Of a stretch of DNA of 60,110 nt, positions 8,728 through 17,989 are shown piece after piece (position 1 is the first letter of the stretch; every line of letters begins with the position of its first letter). A program made the translations under genes and the position numbers. The notes under the pieces were generated by a model, which did no database searches, was not told the origin of the DNA, and was given only the letters and a program-made list of their open reading frames with translations. The stretch is from CAWHNT01 sp963830775 (GTDB lineage: Bacteria > Pseudomonadota > Alphaproteobacteria > Geminicoccales > Geminicoccaceae), in contig CAWHNT010000053.1 of the NCBI GenBank assembly GCA_963830775.1, positions 1 through 60,110 of the forward strand, read 5' to 3'.

Positions 8728-9491
8728 AAGGTGCGCACCCGCCCGCGGAAGCGGTCGATGAAGCGGGCGTTGGCGGCATCGCCCCCGGGCGCGTTGCCGC
8801 TGCGCCAGACGGGCGGCTCCAGGCCCCGTGCGACGAGGGCCGCCACGGCGTGGATGACGAGGCAGTTGAGGGCGTAGGCGTTGGCGAAGGTCGACAGGGC
8901 CGCAATCGGGTCGGCGAAGCCCGGCACGGCAACGGCGGCGTCGCCGACCGGCACCTTGGTGTCGACAGCGATGTCGACGAGGTCGTGCAGGTTCTGCCGC
9001 GTCGGATGGCGGGCGGGATGGTCGGGTGCCGTGGCTTCCGCATGCGCGCGCGAGCTGAAGCCGATGAGGAAGACGCCCCGCCTCCTGGCCTCGACCGCGG
9101 CGTCGATGAGGGCGGCGTTGATGCCGTAGGCGTTGACCAGGATCAGGAGGTCGTCGCCGCCGAGGTTTCGGTCGGCGATGACGATCCGGCCATAGCCTGG
9201 GGTGCGCTCGATCGCCATCGAGCGCAGGGCGCCGTTCGAGAGCAGGGTACCCTCGTCGAGGATGGCCGAGACGTGCATCAGGCCGCCGGCGCGGAAGAAG
9301 ATCTCCTGGGCGGCGAGGTTCGAATGGCCACCCGGACCGTAGACGTGGACGAGCCGGTCGGCGGCGATCTGGTCCGCGACCTTCGCCGCCGCGGTGCTGA
9401 GGGCGGCTGTCTCCTCGTCGAGGATGCGGCGCATGAGGTCCGTGGTGGTGGCGAGATAGCCCTCGCAGAGGGCCTGGGGGTCAGCTGACAT
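8724..9491 (-). CDS. SIS-domain phosphosugar-binding protein
   Basis: A 255-residue protein with a sugar isomerase (SIS) fold: VHVYGPGGHSNLAAQEIFFR near residue 50, VIADRNLGGDDLLILVNAYG, then GVFLIGFSSRAHAE. It resembles the YgbF/UPF0309-type SIS proteins found in sugar catabolic operons, which bind phosphosugars and may isomerise them. It overlaps the nagB stop by 11 bp and the nagA start by 4 bp. A regulator or a second deaminase-isomerase role is possible; the reaction is unknown. There is no helix-turn-helix domain, so it is not an RpiR regulator. Confidence 0.8.
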   Translation of the reverse strand: MSADPQALCEGYLATTTDLMRRILDEETAALSTAAAKVADQIAADRLVHVYGPGGHSNLAAQEIFFRAGGLMHVSAILDEGTLLSNGALRSMAIERTPGYGRIVIADRNLGGDDLLILVNAYGINAALIDAAVEARRRGVFLIGFSSRAHAEATAPDHPARHPTRQNLHDLVDIAVDTKVPVGDAAVAVPGFADPIAALSTFANAYALNCLVIHAVAALVARGLEPPVWRSGNAPGGDAANARFIDRFRGRVRTL

Positions 9492-10230
9492 CGGCGGCGG
9501 AGTCCGCGTCCAGGTAGAGGGTGCAGGCGGGATGCCGGCGCAGTGCCGTGGCCGGGCAGGCGGTGCCGATCGGGTCCTTCAGCGTGCGCCGGACCGCCTC
9601 GCGCTTGGCAGGGCCCGGCACGGTGCAGAAGAGCCGGTCGGCGCGCAGGAGGCGCGGGACGGTGAGCGTGAGCCCGTGGGTCGGCACCTCGTCGAGCCTC
9701 GCGAAGGCACCGTCGTCGACCTGTTGCTGGCGGCAGACGGCATCGAGCTCGACCACCTTGACGTCCAGCGGATCGTCGAGGTCGGCCACCGGTGGATCGT
9801 TGAAGGCGATGTGGCCGTTGACGCCGATGCCGAGGCAGACGGCGTCGATCGGGGCCGCCTCGAGGTGAGCGGCATAGAAGCGGGCGGCGGCGTCGAGATC
9901 CTCCCCCGTCTCGATCAGGTGGATCGTGCCGAAGGGGACGAGGTCGAACAGCTCCCGGCGCAGCCAGTTGCCGAAGCGCTGTGGTGCCTCGGGCGGCAGG
10001 CTCGGATACTCGTCCATGTGGAAGGCGGTGACCGCAGGCCAGTCGATGCCGGGCTCGCGGACGAGGGCGGCCAGCATGTCGCTCTGGCTCGGAGCGGCGG
10101 CGAAGATCATCCGCACGGTCCCCGTCTGCGCCAGACGCTCGCGCATGAAGGCGGCGATGTCGGATGCCGCGGCCCTGCCCATCGCGGTCCGGTCGGGGAA
10201 GCGGCGCACATCGAGCCCGTGATCAGTCAT
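9481..10230 (-). CDS. nagB: Glucosamine-6-phosphate deaminase
   Basis: The protein has 249 residues with the NagB/6-phosphogluconolactonase fold. The signature FHMDEYPSLP and the loop CLGIGVNGHIAFNDPP are diagnostic of NagB. It converts GlcN-6-phosphate to fructose-6-phosphate and ammonia. It lies downstream of the AGE epimerase with an 8-bp overlap at its start (ATGACTGATCA) and overlaps the following SIS gene, which points to one polycistronic message. A C-terminal phosphosugar-binding region typical of the family is present (RLFCTVPGPAKREAVRRTL). Confidence 0.93.
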   Translation of the reverse strand: MTDHGLDVRRFPDRTAMGRAAASDIAAFMRERLAQTGTVRMIFAAAPSQSDMLAALVREPGIDWPAVTAFHMDEYPSLPPEAPQRFGNWLRRELFDLVPFGTIHLIETGEDLDAAARFYAAHLEAAPIDAVCLGIGVNGHIAFNDPPVADLDDPLDVKVVELDAVCRQQQVDDGAFARLDEVPTHGLTLTVPRLLRADRLFCTVPGPAKREAVRRTLKDPIGTACPATALRRHPACTLYLDADSAADVS

Positions 10231-11474
10231 CGCGATCCGCCAGCAGCTCGACGCTCAGCAGAAGCGCTCGGGCGACGTGGAAAGGGTCCTTCACCGGCAG
10301 GGCCACCGTCTGGTTCAGAGGGCCGGCCCGCCCGGTCGCGGATCTGGACCCACTCGCGGCCGGTCCCCGCCGGGAAGGTGGCCATGACGTAGTCATCGAG
10401 GCGCGCATGGCGCTCCATCAGATCCTCCCTGCCCGTGCGCAGGCCGAAGAGCAGCATCGCGTAGAGCGCTTCGGCGTTGGGCCACCAGAGCTTCGTGTCC
10501 CAGGTCCGGACGACCAGCTCCTCGTAGCGGTCCTCGCCGATCCGCCGGCCGCGCGGCGCGCCGCCTTCCTTATCGACATAGCGCAGGAGGCCGCCCTGCT
10601 CCCCGTCCCAGCCGAGATCGAAGCTGAGGGCGGCGATGTCGGCAAGATGGGCGGGGTCGAGGAGAGGGCTCGGCGGGCGGAGCTCGGTCGCGATCGTGTC
10701 GGCGGCGTCGAGCAGGAACCAGCATGCCTCCAGGACATGGCCCGGCGTGCGCTGGCGGGCGAGGAGCGTGTCGGTGTCGGCGGGATCGTCGGGGATGAGC
10801 TCGGCGATCCCGGCCTCGCCCGCGCGGTGCCGCTCCATCCGCTGGACGGCCCAACGCACGATGGCGGCCGAGCCCTCCGAGCGCGTCGCCCGGTGCACCT
10901 CGGTGCCGACCCCGACCAGGATCATCGGCAGGTCGAAGCCCTTGAAGCCGCGCGGGGTCGGGTAGGGCTCGGTGGGGACCGGCCCCGCCGCGATGCGGGC
11001 GTGGCTGGTGCGGAGGACCTCCTCGGCCAGCGCCTGCCATTCCTCCCCGCCGGTCTCGGCGCCGACGGCGGCGAAGCCCAGGGCCGCGAAGAGGTCGGCG
11101 AAGATGCTGGTGTGGAAGCCGCGGCCCGGCAGCGTCTCCTTCGGGCGGCCCTGGGCGTCGGTGGCGTAGGCGAAGCTGCCGTCGGGCAGGCGGGCGCGGT
11201 CACGCAGCCACACGGCCGTGCGCCGTGCGCGCTCGCGGCATTGCTCCTCGTCGAGCGGCAGCAGGCCTCTGCGGGCAGCACCCGCGTAGCGCGCCATCAG
11301 CCATGCCCAGCGCCCCTGCGACCAGACATACTTGTCGCGCGAGACGAGCGTGGTGCCGTCATTGCTCCAGCAGGAGAAGACCCCGCCGTCGCGGTCGTCG
11401 GCGGCCCCATCCCACCAGGCGGCGACGTCCAGGACGAGGTGCCGGCGGAGGCGTTCGAGAAGTGCGGGCGCCAT
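10223..11474 (-). CDS. AGE-family (N-acylglucosamine 2-epimerase-like) sugar isomerase, one frameshift near the C-terminus
   Basis: An (alpha/alpha)6-barrel AGE-family enzyme of about 410 residues. Readable motifs include FSCWSNDGTTLVSRDKYVWSQGR, GRGFHTSIFADLF, TPGHVLEACWFLLDA and RTWDTKLWWPNAEALYAML. AGE enzymes interconvert GlcNAc and ManNAc, or epimerise or isomerise other sugars. Near 10326 the frame slips; the correct C-terminus is RPLNQTVALPVKDPFHVARA, ending at 10223, as in the family. The uncorrected frame would end in a non-homologous proline-rich tail. The gene begins one base after the MalG-type permease stop. Confidence 0.85.
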
Positions 11475-11475
11475 C

Positions 11476-12315
11476 TCAGCCCTTCATCCCGGTCAGCGCC
11501 ACGCTGTCGATGATCCGGCGGCGCAGGATGAGAAAGACGATGAGCATGGGCAGCGTGCTCAGCACCGAGCCCGCCATCAGCTTGCCGTAGTCGGTGCTGA
11601 AGCGGAACTGAAAGGCGGTGAGCCCCAGCTCCATGTTGAAGAGGGTCTGCTTGTTGGCGATCATGAGCGGCCAGATGAAGGCGCCCCAGGCCTGGATGAA
11701 GGCGAAGATGCCGATGGCGCTGAGCGCCGGCACGGAGAGGGGGGCGATCACCCGGGCGAGGATCCACCATTCCGAGCCGCCATCGACCCGGGCGGCCTCC
11801 AGGAGCTCACTCGGCACCGCCGAGGCCACGTGCTGGCGCAGCAGGAAGATGCCGAAGCTCATGAAGAGCGTGGGCAGGATGATGCCCTGGTAGGTGTTGA
11901 TCCACTTGATCGAGACGAGCTGCAGGTAGAGCGGGATCATGTAGCTCTCGAACGGCACGATCGCGGTCGCGAGGATCAGGCCGAAGAGGAAGGTCCGGCC
12001 GGGAAAGCGGTACTTGGCGAAAACCGCCCCGGCGACGAGCGAGGTCAGCATCACGCTCAAGGTCGAGCCCAGCGAGAGACCGAGGCTGTTGGCGAAGAAG
12101 CGGCCGAAGGGTGCCACCTCGAAGAGGCCGCGGAAGTTCTCGAGCGTGGGCTCCCTGGGCAGGATCACGGGCGGCCAGACGATGATCTCGGCAGGCGGTT
12201 TGAAGGCCGAGACCACCATCCACAGGATCGGCAGGACCATGAAGACGGCCCCGCCCATGAGGACGAGGTGGACGAGGAGCCGCAGGAGGCGTGGTACCAG
12301 GCCCCGCTCAACCAT
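11476..12315 (-). CDS. Carbohydrate ABC transporter permease (MalG family)
   Basis: A 279-residue inner-membrane protein with six predicted hydrophobic segments, starting with LLRLLVHLVLMGGAVFMVLPI. The EAA loop that contacts the ATPase reads ELLEAARVDGGSEWWILARVI. It is the second permease of a CUT1-type sugar importer. It overlaps the MalF-type gene by 8 bp. The usual ATP-binding subunit is missing from this operon and from the window. Confidence 0.92.
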   Translation of the reverse strand: MVERGLVPRLLRLLVHLVLMGGAVFMVLPILWMVVSAFKPPAEIIVWPPVILPREPTLENFRGLFEVAPFGRFFANSLGLSLGSTLSVMLTSLVAGAVFAKYRFPGRTFLFGLILATAIVPFESYMIPLYLQLVSIKWINTYQGIILPTLFMSFGIFLLRQHVASAVPSELLEAARVDGGSEWWILARVIAPLSVPALSAIGIFAFIQAWGAFIWPLMIANKQTLFNMELGLTAFQFRFSTDYGKLMAGSVLSTLPMLIVFLILRRRIIDSVALTGMKG

Positions 12316-13276
12316 GCCGGCCCTCCTTGTTGCGGGCGAGGGTGAACTGGACGAGCGTGAAGCCGAGGACGAGGAAGGTGAGTGCCACCGCCTCGGCCGA
12401 GGCGTAGCCCATGTGGAAGTATTGGAAGGCGTTCTGGTAGATGTCGAAGACCAGGACCCGCACCGCCTGCCCCGGGGCCGACTGCGAGCCCAGCGTCATC
12501 ACATAGACCTGGGTGAAGACGTTGAAGGCGTTGATGGTCGAGGTGACCAGCACGTAGAGCAGGATCGGCTTCAGGAGCGGCAGGGTGACGTGGCGGAAGC
12601 GGGCCCAGGCGCCGGCCCCGTCCAGGCTCGCGGCCTCGAGATACATGGCCGGGACGTTGCGGATGCCGACCAGCAGGAGGACCATGTTGTAGCCCAGGAC
12701 CTTCCAGACGCCCATGATGACGAGCGCCCAGAGTGCTATGTCGGGATCGGTCAGCCAGGCGATCGCCGGCACGCCGAAGAAGCCCAGCAGGTAGTTGATG
12801 ATGCCGTAATTGTAGTCGTAGATCCACTTCCAGGCGATCGCCATCGGCACCATCGGCGTGATCACCGGCAGGAAGTAGATCGTCTGGTAAACGGCCGACA
12901 TCCGCGACTTGCGGGCCAGCGCCATGGCGAGCGGCAGGGCGAGAAGGGTGCTGAGGATGACGGTCGAGAGCGAGTAGATGAGGGTGTTCTTGAGCGCCAG
13001 ATGGAAGTTGGCGTCGTTGAGCAGGGCCTCGTAGTTGGCGAGGCCGATGAACGGCCGCACCTTGCTCAGCAGCTCCCACTTGTAGAAGCTGAGGATGAAG
13101 CTGTTGCCGATCGGCACGAGGCGGACATAAGCGAACAGCGCCAGCACCGGCAGCAGCGCCAGGTAGCAGAAGAAGACGACGCGCCAGTGACCGCGACCGA
13201 AGTAGCGATCGAACCAGGTGCTGGGGCCGGTGATCGGCGGTGCGGAAGAGGATCGCGCCGTTGTGCGGCCGCTCAT
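12308..13276 (-). CDS. Carbohydrate ABC transporter permease (MalF family)
   Basis: 322 residues with six hydrophobic segments (first VVFFCYLALLPVLALFAYV). The EAA motif is YLEAASLDGAGAWARFRHVT. It pairs with the MalG-type permease downstream and the binding protein upstream to import a sugar, probably an amino sugar or its oligomer given the nagA and nagB genes. No sign of truncation. Confidence 0.92.
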   Translation of the reverse strand: MSGRTTARSSSAPPITGPSTWFDRYFGRGHWRVVFFCYLALLPVLALFAYVRLVPIGNSFILSFYKWELLSKVRPFIGLANYEALLNDANFHLALKNTLIYSLSTVILSTLLALPLAMALARKSRMSAVYQTIYFLPVITPMVPMAIAWKWIYDYNYGIINYLLGFFGVPAIAWLTDPDIALWALVIMGVWKVLGYNMVLLLVGIRNVPAMYLEAASLDGAGAWARFRHVTLPLLKPILLYVLVTSTINAFNVFTQVYVMTLGSQSAPGQAVRVLVFDIYQNAFQYFHMGYASAEAVALTFLVLGFTLVQFTLARNKEGRHG

Positions 13277-13307
13277 GCCGTTCGGGTGAGCCGCAGCGAT
13301 CCCACGA

Positions 13308-14633
13308 TCAGCCGTAGAGATCGGCCTGCTTCAGGATGCCGTCCGCGAGCTCGGCCAGCTCATGGATGGCGGCGGCCACCTTGTCGGGATTGCCGTTGAG
13401 GTCGGGGTCGACATAGAGGCCGGGCAGGCGCTCGGCGATCCGGGTCTGGATCTCGTCGAAGACGGGCAGGACCGGGTCGACGAAGGGGACGACGTCCGCC
13501 GGCGGCGAGACGAAGGTCTCGAACTGCGGGATCTCGGCCAGGAGCGGCGACCAGTCGACCCCCTTCCGCCGCGAACTCCAGCCGGACATCTTCGTGAGCA
13601 GGAAGGCGTTCTCGACGTTGGTCAGGAACTGGAGGAAGTCCCACGCCGGCTCCTGGTTCTCGCTCTGGCTGCTGACGTAGATGGGCCAGGGCTGGACGAT
13701 CGCCTTCTTCTGGCCGCCAGCCGTCCAGGCCGGAATGGGAGCCACGCCGAACTCCAGGTTCGGGGCCTTCTCGCGTACCTCGCCGATCACCCAGGCCTCG
13801 CGGAACAGCATCGCCGTCGCCCCGGTGACGAAGGCCTGCGCGTCGTGCGGCACGCGCGGATCGTCGACCTTCTCCTTCTGGACCACGTCGACATAGAACT
13901 GCAGCGCTCCGCGCCCGGCCTCGTTGTCGAAGCCGCTGTGCCACTTGCCGTTGCCGGCCGGCACGAGAAGTGAGCCGCCCGCGGGCTCGAGGACGAAGCG
14001 GAACTTCTCGCAGATGCCGCTGCCCTGGCCCGAGAGCCGCATGCTGACGCCGCTGCGGGTCATCTTGCCGTCCGCGTCGCGCTTGGTGAGCTTGACCGCG
14101 GCGTCCATCAGCTCGGGGAAGGTCGAGGGTGGCCCGGCAAGGCCGGCTTCCGCCAACATCGCCTTGTTGTAGTACATGGCCGCCCGCCCCTCGAGCAGCG
14201 GCAGGCCGTAGGTCTTGCCGTCGACGCTGAGGAAGTTGACGGTGAAGTCGTCCCAGGCCCCGCTCTTCATGTACTGGTCGATGGCGGGCGGGTTGGGCTC
14301 GAGCAGCCCGGCCGTGATGAACTTGATGCTGACCGCCGTGCCGGCATCGAAAATGTCGGGGCCGGTGCCCGTGGGCAGGGCAGCGGCGAGCTTCTGCTCG
14401 GCCTCGCGCAAGGTCGTGCTCAGCACCTCGAGGCTGAAGCCCGGATTGCTCTTGGCATAGGCCTCGGCGACGGCCTTGTAGTAGGGTACCAGCTCCGGAT
14501 AGCCGGTCCACAAGGTGAGCGCGGTGGCGGCTCGGGCCGACGGTACGAAGGACTTGATGCCGGCAAGCGCCACGCCGCCGCTGGCAACGAGCTTGAGGGT
14601 TGCGCGCCGATCGAGCCCGGACCTGCACAGCAT
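13308..14633 (-). CDS. ABC transporter extracellular sugar-binding protein, Tat-type signal
   Basis: A 441-residue family 1 solute-binding protein. The N-terminus LDRRATLKLVASGGVALAGI carries a twin-arginine motif followed by a hydrophobic stretch, suggesting Tat export. The mature protein begins near ALTLWTGYPELVPYYKAVAE, typical of UgpB/MalE-like proteins. It should deliver a sugar to the two permeases just downstream. It is the first gene of the amino-sugar operon; a GAGAGGGAAGG ribosome site precedes the ATG. Confidence 0.92.
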   Translation of the reverse strand: MLCRSGLDRRATLKLVASGGVALAGIKSFVPSARAATALTLWTGYPELVPYYKAVAEAYAKSNPGFSLEVLSTTLREAEQKLAAALPTGTGPDIFDAGTAVSIKFITAGLLEPNPPAIDQYMKSGAWDDFTVNFLSVDGKTYGLPLLEGRAAMYYNKAMLAEAGLAGPPSTFPELMDAAVKLTKRDADGKMTRSGVSMRLSGQGSGICEKFRFVLEPAGGSLLVPAGNGKWHSGFDNEAGRGALQFYVDVVQKEKVDDPRVPHDAQAFVTGATAMLFREAWVIGEVREKAPNLEFGVAPIPAWTAGGQKKAIVQPWPIYVSSQSENQEPAWDFLQFLTNVENAFLLTKMSGWSSRRKGVDWSPLLAEIPQFETFVSPPADVVPFVDPVLPVFDEIQTRIAERLPGLYVDPDLNGNPDKVAAAIHELAELADGILKQADLYG

Positions 14634-15183
14634 CGCCTTCCCTCTCTCACAATCATGCCCCCGTCACGACGACCGTAGTGAGGCGAGCCGCGGCTGACAA
14701 CGAGCAAGCCGGGCACGAGGACGTGGCATGCGTCAGGCGGCATCCCTGCCGCATGGAGCGGAGCAGGCGTTGTCAGGTTGGCGTAGGCCGGAGCAGCGTG
14801 GCAGGGTGCTGGGCATGAGGACGACTCCTGACCCGTACGGTGGCTTCTGCTTTCCGGCCGCTAGCGTAAAGTAAAGGATCCCGCCCCAAGGGGCGGGGTA
14901 TTCGGAGAGGAGACGGTGAGCAGTTCTCGTACGGCGGTGAGCCAAGACGTCGGGCTCGCTTACGCGAGCGCTTGACGCCGCAAGCAGCGGGGAATGCAAC
15001 CCGGAGCGATTTAAAAAATGCCCGCTGCGGCCAGATTACAAGTGTACTTGGACGAGGTCCTCTCCGGATTGGGGCAAGCACCAAGCTTGTGCCAGCAAGT
15101 CATGCTGGGCCCGCAATCTATCTCCAGAGTGAAGTGTCTGGACGAAGAGACAGCCACTGCTCTTGCCATAAAGGATGTATGTT
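14634..15183. other. Intergenic region without recognised gene
   Basis: About 550 bp upstream of the sugar-binding protein gene and downstream of the FAD oxidoreductase gene. I see no homologous coding frame on either strand. It contains the GC-rich hairpin at 14880-14897 and a smaller GCTCGC/GCGAGC hairpin near 14950. The promoter of the amino-sugar operon should lie within it. Confidence 0.5.
14880..14897. terminator. GC-rich hairpin, possible terminator
   Basis: CCCGCCCC-AA-GGGGCGGG forms a perfect 8-bp stem with a 2-base loop. No T tract follows on either strand, so it is at best a weak intrinsic terminator or a structured leader element of the adjacent operon. Confidence 0.3.
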
Positions 15184-16374
15184 TCACAATCTGGGACTTG
15201 AGAGGGATGGTAATGGAGAGCGGTCTGGCCTCGGCCGGTTGCGCTCAGGTGTCGGTGCCAGGCGAATGGCCTCGGGTGCAGACTCGGGAGCGCCCCGCAG
15301 CGCCCAGTCCGCCGCGATCTGGCCGATAGCTGGGGCGAGCTGGATGCCGTAGCCTCCGGCACCCGCTGCGGTGATGAGCCCGGGCTCGGCGGGATCGACG
15401 AGCCCGATCAGCGGCTTGCCGTCCGCCGTCGCCGGGTAGAGGCCGGCCCAGCCCCGCCCCAGCGAGGCACCCGGCAGATCCGGCACGCGCTCGAGCAGCA
15501 ATTCGGCCAGCTTGTACCTGGACGCCTCCTCGCACTGGTCGTTGTAGAGGTCCGGGTCCTCAGGTGCCCAAGAGGTCACCTGGTGCACCTCCGCGATCAG
15601 CTCGCCCGGCTTCTCGTGGCGGAAGTTGAGGCCGGTGCCCTCGCCATTCACCAGGTCCATCACCATCGGCATGGTGTAGTCGAGCGGCCGGTCGAGATGC
15701 ACGACGACCGCCTCGTGGCGCTCGGGCGTGACGTGCAGCGTCTGGCCGAAGAGTGCTGCCACCCTCGGTGCCCAGGCTCCTGCGGCGTTGACCACCATGT
15801 CGCAGCTTATGTCGCCCTTGGCCGTCGCCAGCTCGTAGCCGCCCGCGACCCGCTTCACGCCTTCGACCTTGCAGCTCTGGCGCAGCACGCCGCCCTGCGC
15901 ACGCAGCCGCTCCGCGAGGAAGACGCAGAGCTCGTGCGGGTCCAGGAAGCCGTCATTGGGCCCGAACAGGCCCCCCGCCAGCCCGTCGAGGGACATGTGC
16001 GGGACCAGGGCCCGGATGTCCTCGGGGCGGCAGAGGCGCGAGGTGAAGCCGCACTCGGTCTGCAGGGCCACCGACTTCGCGAAGAGCTCCATCTGCGCCT
16101 CGGTCCGCGCAAGGCGGAGGTAGCCGATATGGTTGATCCGGAGGCCGTCCTTCTCCCAGGCACCGAACTGGCGGAAGGAGTGGGTGCGGATGCGGATCTC
16201 GAACGGGTCGGTGACCTGGGTGCCGATCACGCCGACCGACCGGCCCGACGAGCCCGAGGCGATGGAGTTCGCCTCGAGGACAGTGACCTGCGCATCGCGC
16301 TCGATCAGGTTGACCGCCGTGGCCATGCCGAGCGTGCCGGCGCCGACGACCACGACGTGGGGTTTGGAGGCCAT
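15184..16374 (-). CDS. FAD-dependent amine/amino-acid oxidase-like oxidoreductase (DadA/SoxB-type DAO family)
   Basis: 396 residues. The N-terminal dinucleotide motif VVVGAGTLGMATAVNLIERD, the SIASGSSGRSVGVIGTQ flavin loop and the C-terminal GWAGLYPATADGKPLIG plus GAGGYGIQLAPAIGQ motifs are those of the D-amino acid/glycine/sarcosine oxidase family. It should oxidise an amine or amino acid using FAD. The last 25 residues, after ADWALRG, are low-complexity and may be a late readthrough or a natural tail. It is divergent from the HpcH/HpaI aldolase gene, 277 bp away, and may act in the same catabolic route. Confidence 0.85.
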   Translation of the reverse strand: MASKPHVVVVGAGTLGMATAVNLIERDAQVTVLEANSIASGSSGRSVGVIGTQVTDPFEIRIRTHSFRQFGAWEKDGLRINHIGYLRLARTEAQMELFAKSVALQTECGFTSRLCRPEDIRALVPHMSLDGLAGGLFGPNDGFLDPHELCVFLAERLRAQGGVLRQSCKVEGVKRVAGGYELATAKGDISCDMVVNAAGAWAPRVAALFGQTLHVTPERHEAVVVHLDRPLDYTMPMVMDLVNGEGTGLNFRHEKPGELIAEVHQVTSWAPEDPDLYNDQCEEASRYKLAELLLERVPDLPGASLGRGWAGLYPATADGKPLIGLVDPAEPGLITAAGAGGYGIQLAPAIGQIAADWALRGAPESAPEAIRLAPTPERNRPRPDRSPLPSLSSPRL

Positions 16375-16651
16375 AGGCTCTCTGCGTCGGAAGGATGGGG
16401 AAGGGCTCCTTGCCGGTATTCAGTCGCTCGCGGTGGCCGCTGCAAGGGCAGGCTACCGCGCACCGGCACCGCAGGTGCTCGTGCCGGCCCTTGCCTCATA
16501 GACGGCTGCGCTACCTCGGCCAGCCTCACCAACCACGCCAGCATGGTCCTACGACCGGTCACGCACCAACATTCACCCCGGACCACCTATTGGGGCCGGC
16601 CACCAGCATTTACAGTAGAAGAACTGGCTTTGGTGGAGGAGGTTGAACGAG

Positions 16652-17503
16652 ATGCGCCCCAATCGCCTGCGTGCGCTGCTGAATGCCGGGGAGCCCACGG
16701 TCGGCACGCATCTGCTCTCCACCTGGCCCACGCTGGTGGAGCTGGTCGGCCAGGCCGGCAATTACGACTATGTCGAGTTCACGGCCGAGTACGCCCCGTT
16801 CCACATGCACGACCTCGACAATCTCGGCCGGGCGCTGGAGCTGATGAACCTCGCCGGGATGATCAAGGTCGAGCAGACCCAATGGACCCATCAGGCGATG
16901 CGCGCGATCGGCTCGGGCTTCCAGAGCGTGCTGTTCGCCGATGTGCGCACGGTCGAGGACGCGCGCGCCTGCGTCGCGGCGGTGCGCGCCGAGACGCCGG
17001 GCACCGGCGGGCGCCTCGGGGTCGGCATGCGGCGCGACGTCGGCACCGTGCGCGAGGCCGGCTCGCCCGCCTATGTCGAGGCGCTGAACCAGGTCGTGAT
17101 CGCGATCATGGTCGAGAAGCGCGAATGCGTGGAGGACCTGGACGCCATCCTGTCCGTCCCGGGCCTCGACATGGTCCAGTTTGGTGCCTCGGACTACTCG
17201 ATGAGCCTCGGCCTCACCGGCCAGACCACCCACCCGGAGGTCAAGAAGGCCGAGCTGCGGACCATCGAGACCGCGCTCAAGAAAGGCCTCCACCCGCGCG
17301 TCGAGCTCGGCGACATCACCCGCGCCGGCCCGTACCTGGAGATGGGCGTCAAGCACTTCTGCATCGGCTGGGACGTTCGCATTCTGCACGACTGGTGGCG
17401 TGCCAACGGCGAGGGCATGCGGGCGATCCTGAGAGACGAGCGGGGCGGGACGGGCGATGGAGGGGTGCAGTCGCAAGCACGGGAGGGCGGCGGGAGCTAT
17501 TGA
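16652..17503 (+). CDS. HpcH/HpaI aldolase/citrate lyase family protein
   Basis: About 283 residues. The start ATG at 16652 follows a strong GGAGGAGG ribosome site nine bases upstream. The fold starts RPNRLRALLNAGEPTVGTHL, continues DYVEFTAEYAPF, RVEL and DMVQFGASDYSMSLGL, consistent with the metal-dependent class II aldolase family that cleaves or forms 4-hydroxy-2-keto acids. The family normally uses Glu and Asp ligands of a divalent metal; the candidates lie in VEFTAEYA and the DYS region, but I cannot fix them. The C-terminal 20 residues (GTGDGGVQSQAREGGG) look disordered. Confidence 0.82.
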   Translation: MRPNRLRALLNAGEPTVGTHLLSTWPTLVELVGQAGNYDYVEFTAEYAPFHMHDLDNLGRALELMNLAGMIKVEQTQWTHQAMRAIGSGFQSVLFADVRTVEDARACVAAVRAETPGTGGRLGVGMRRDVGTVREAGSPAYVEALNQVVIAIMVEKRECVEDLDAILSVPGLDMVQFGASDYSMSLGLTGQTTHPEVKKAELRTIETALKKGLHPRVELGDITRAGPYLEMGVKHFCIGWDVRILHDWWRANGEGMRAILRDERGGTGDGGVQSQAREGGGSY

Positions 17504-17989
17504 GGCTCCGAGGTCGAGATGGCTTCCGAAATGTCCCGACCTCTCAACCCTCGCGGCGTTCTGTGTTGTGCCCTTATTGAGCGATAACTTGAATTATGAC
17601 AAGCAAACGAGCCTAAGCTGCTGCAGAGCGGGCTTTTCCGGCGATGGAGCCGCTTTCCGCAGCCCCCGCCGGCGGCTCAGCCTCCAGATCCCGGGCCAGC
17701 CAGGACAAGGGTTTGCGGGTGGGATTGAGTGGAGCCGGGATGGAGAGATTGAGGGTGGTGCGACTCCAGCGTCTCCAACGCTGGCCGCCAAACCAATCGC
17801 CGCGGGCGAACTCGGTTGGCCTGACACAATGCCCCAGGATCGTGCTGTTTGACGAGAAGGGCGGGCTGGGGCCTGGACCGGCCTAGTCGACCTCGGCGGC
17901 ATGGAGATCGGTATGGCGGACCTCCGAACGTCTCCCGCACCTTCCGCTCGAACTCCTCGGCCGTCATCTGCTTGAACTTCGGCACGAAT
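17504..17989. other. Stretch without recognised gene
   Basis: Open frames exist on both strands but none shows recognisable motifs or a good ribosome site. The GC content dips around 17580-17620. It follows the aldolase gene and precedes the decayed dehydrogenase. Confidence 0.4.

Noticed and set aside
12014..13399. Plus-strand open frame opposite the ABC permeases
   Set aside because: Highly charged, repetitive composition typical of antisense to membrane proteins.
14860..15010. Possible group II intron or mobile element remnant upstream of the sugar-binding protein gene
   Set aside because: Hairpins are present but no domain V sequence or reverse transcriptase fragment could be recognised.
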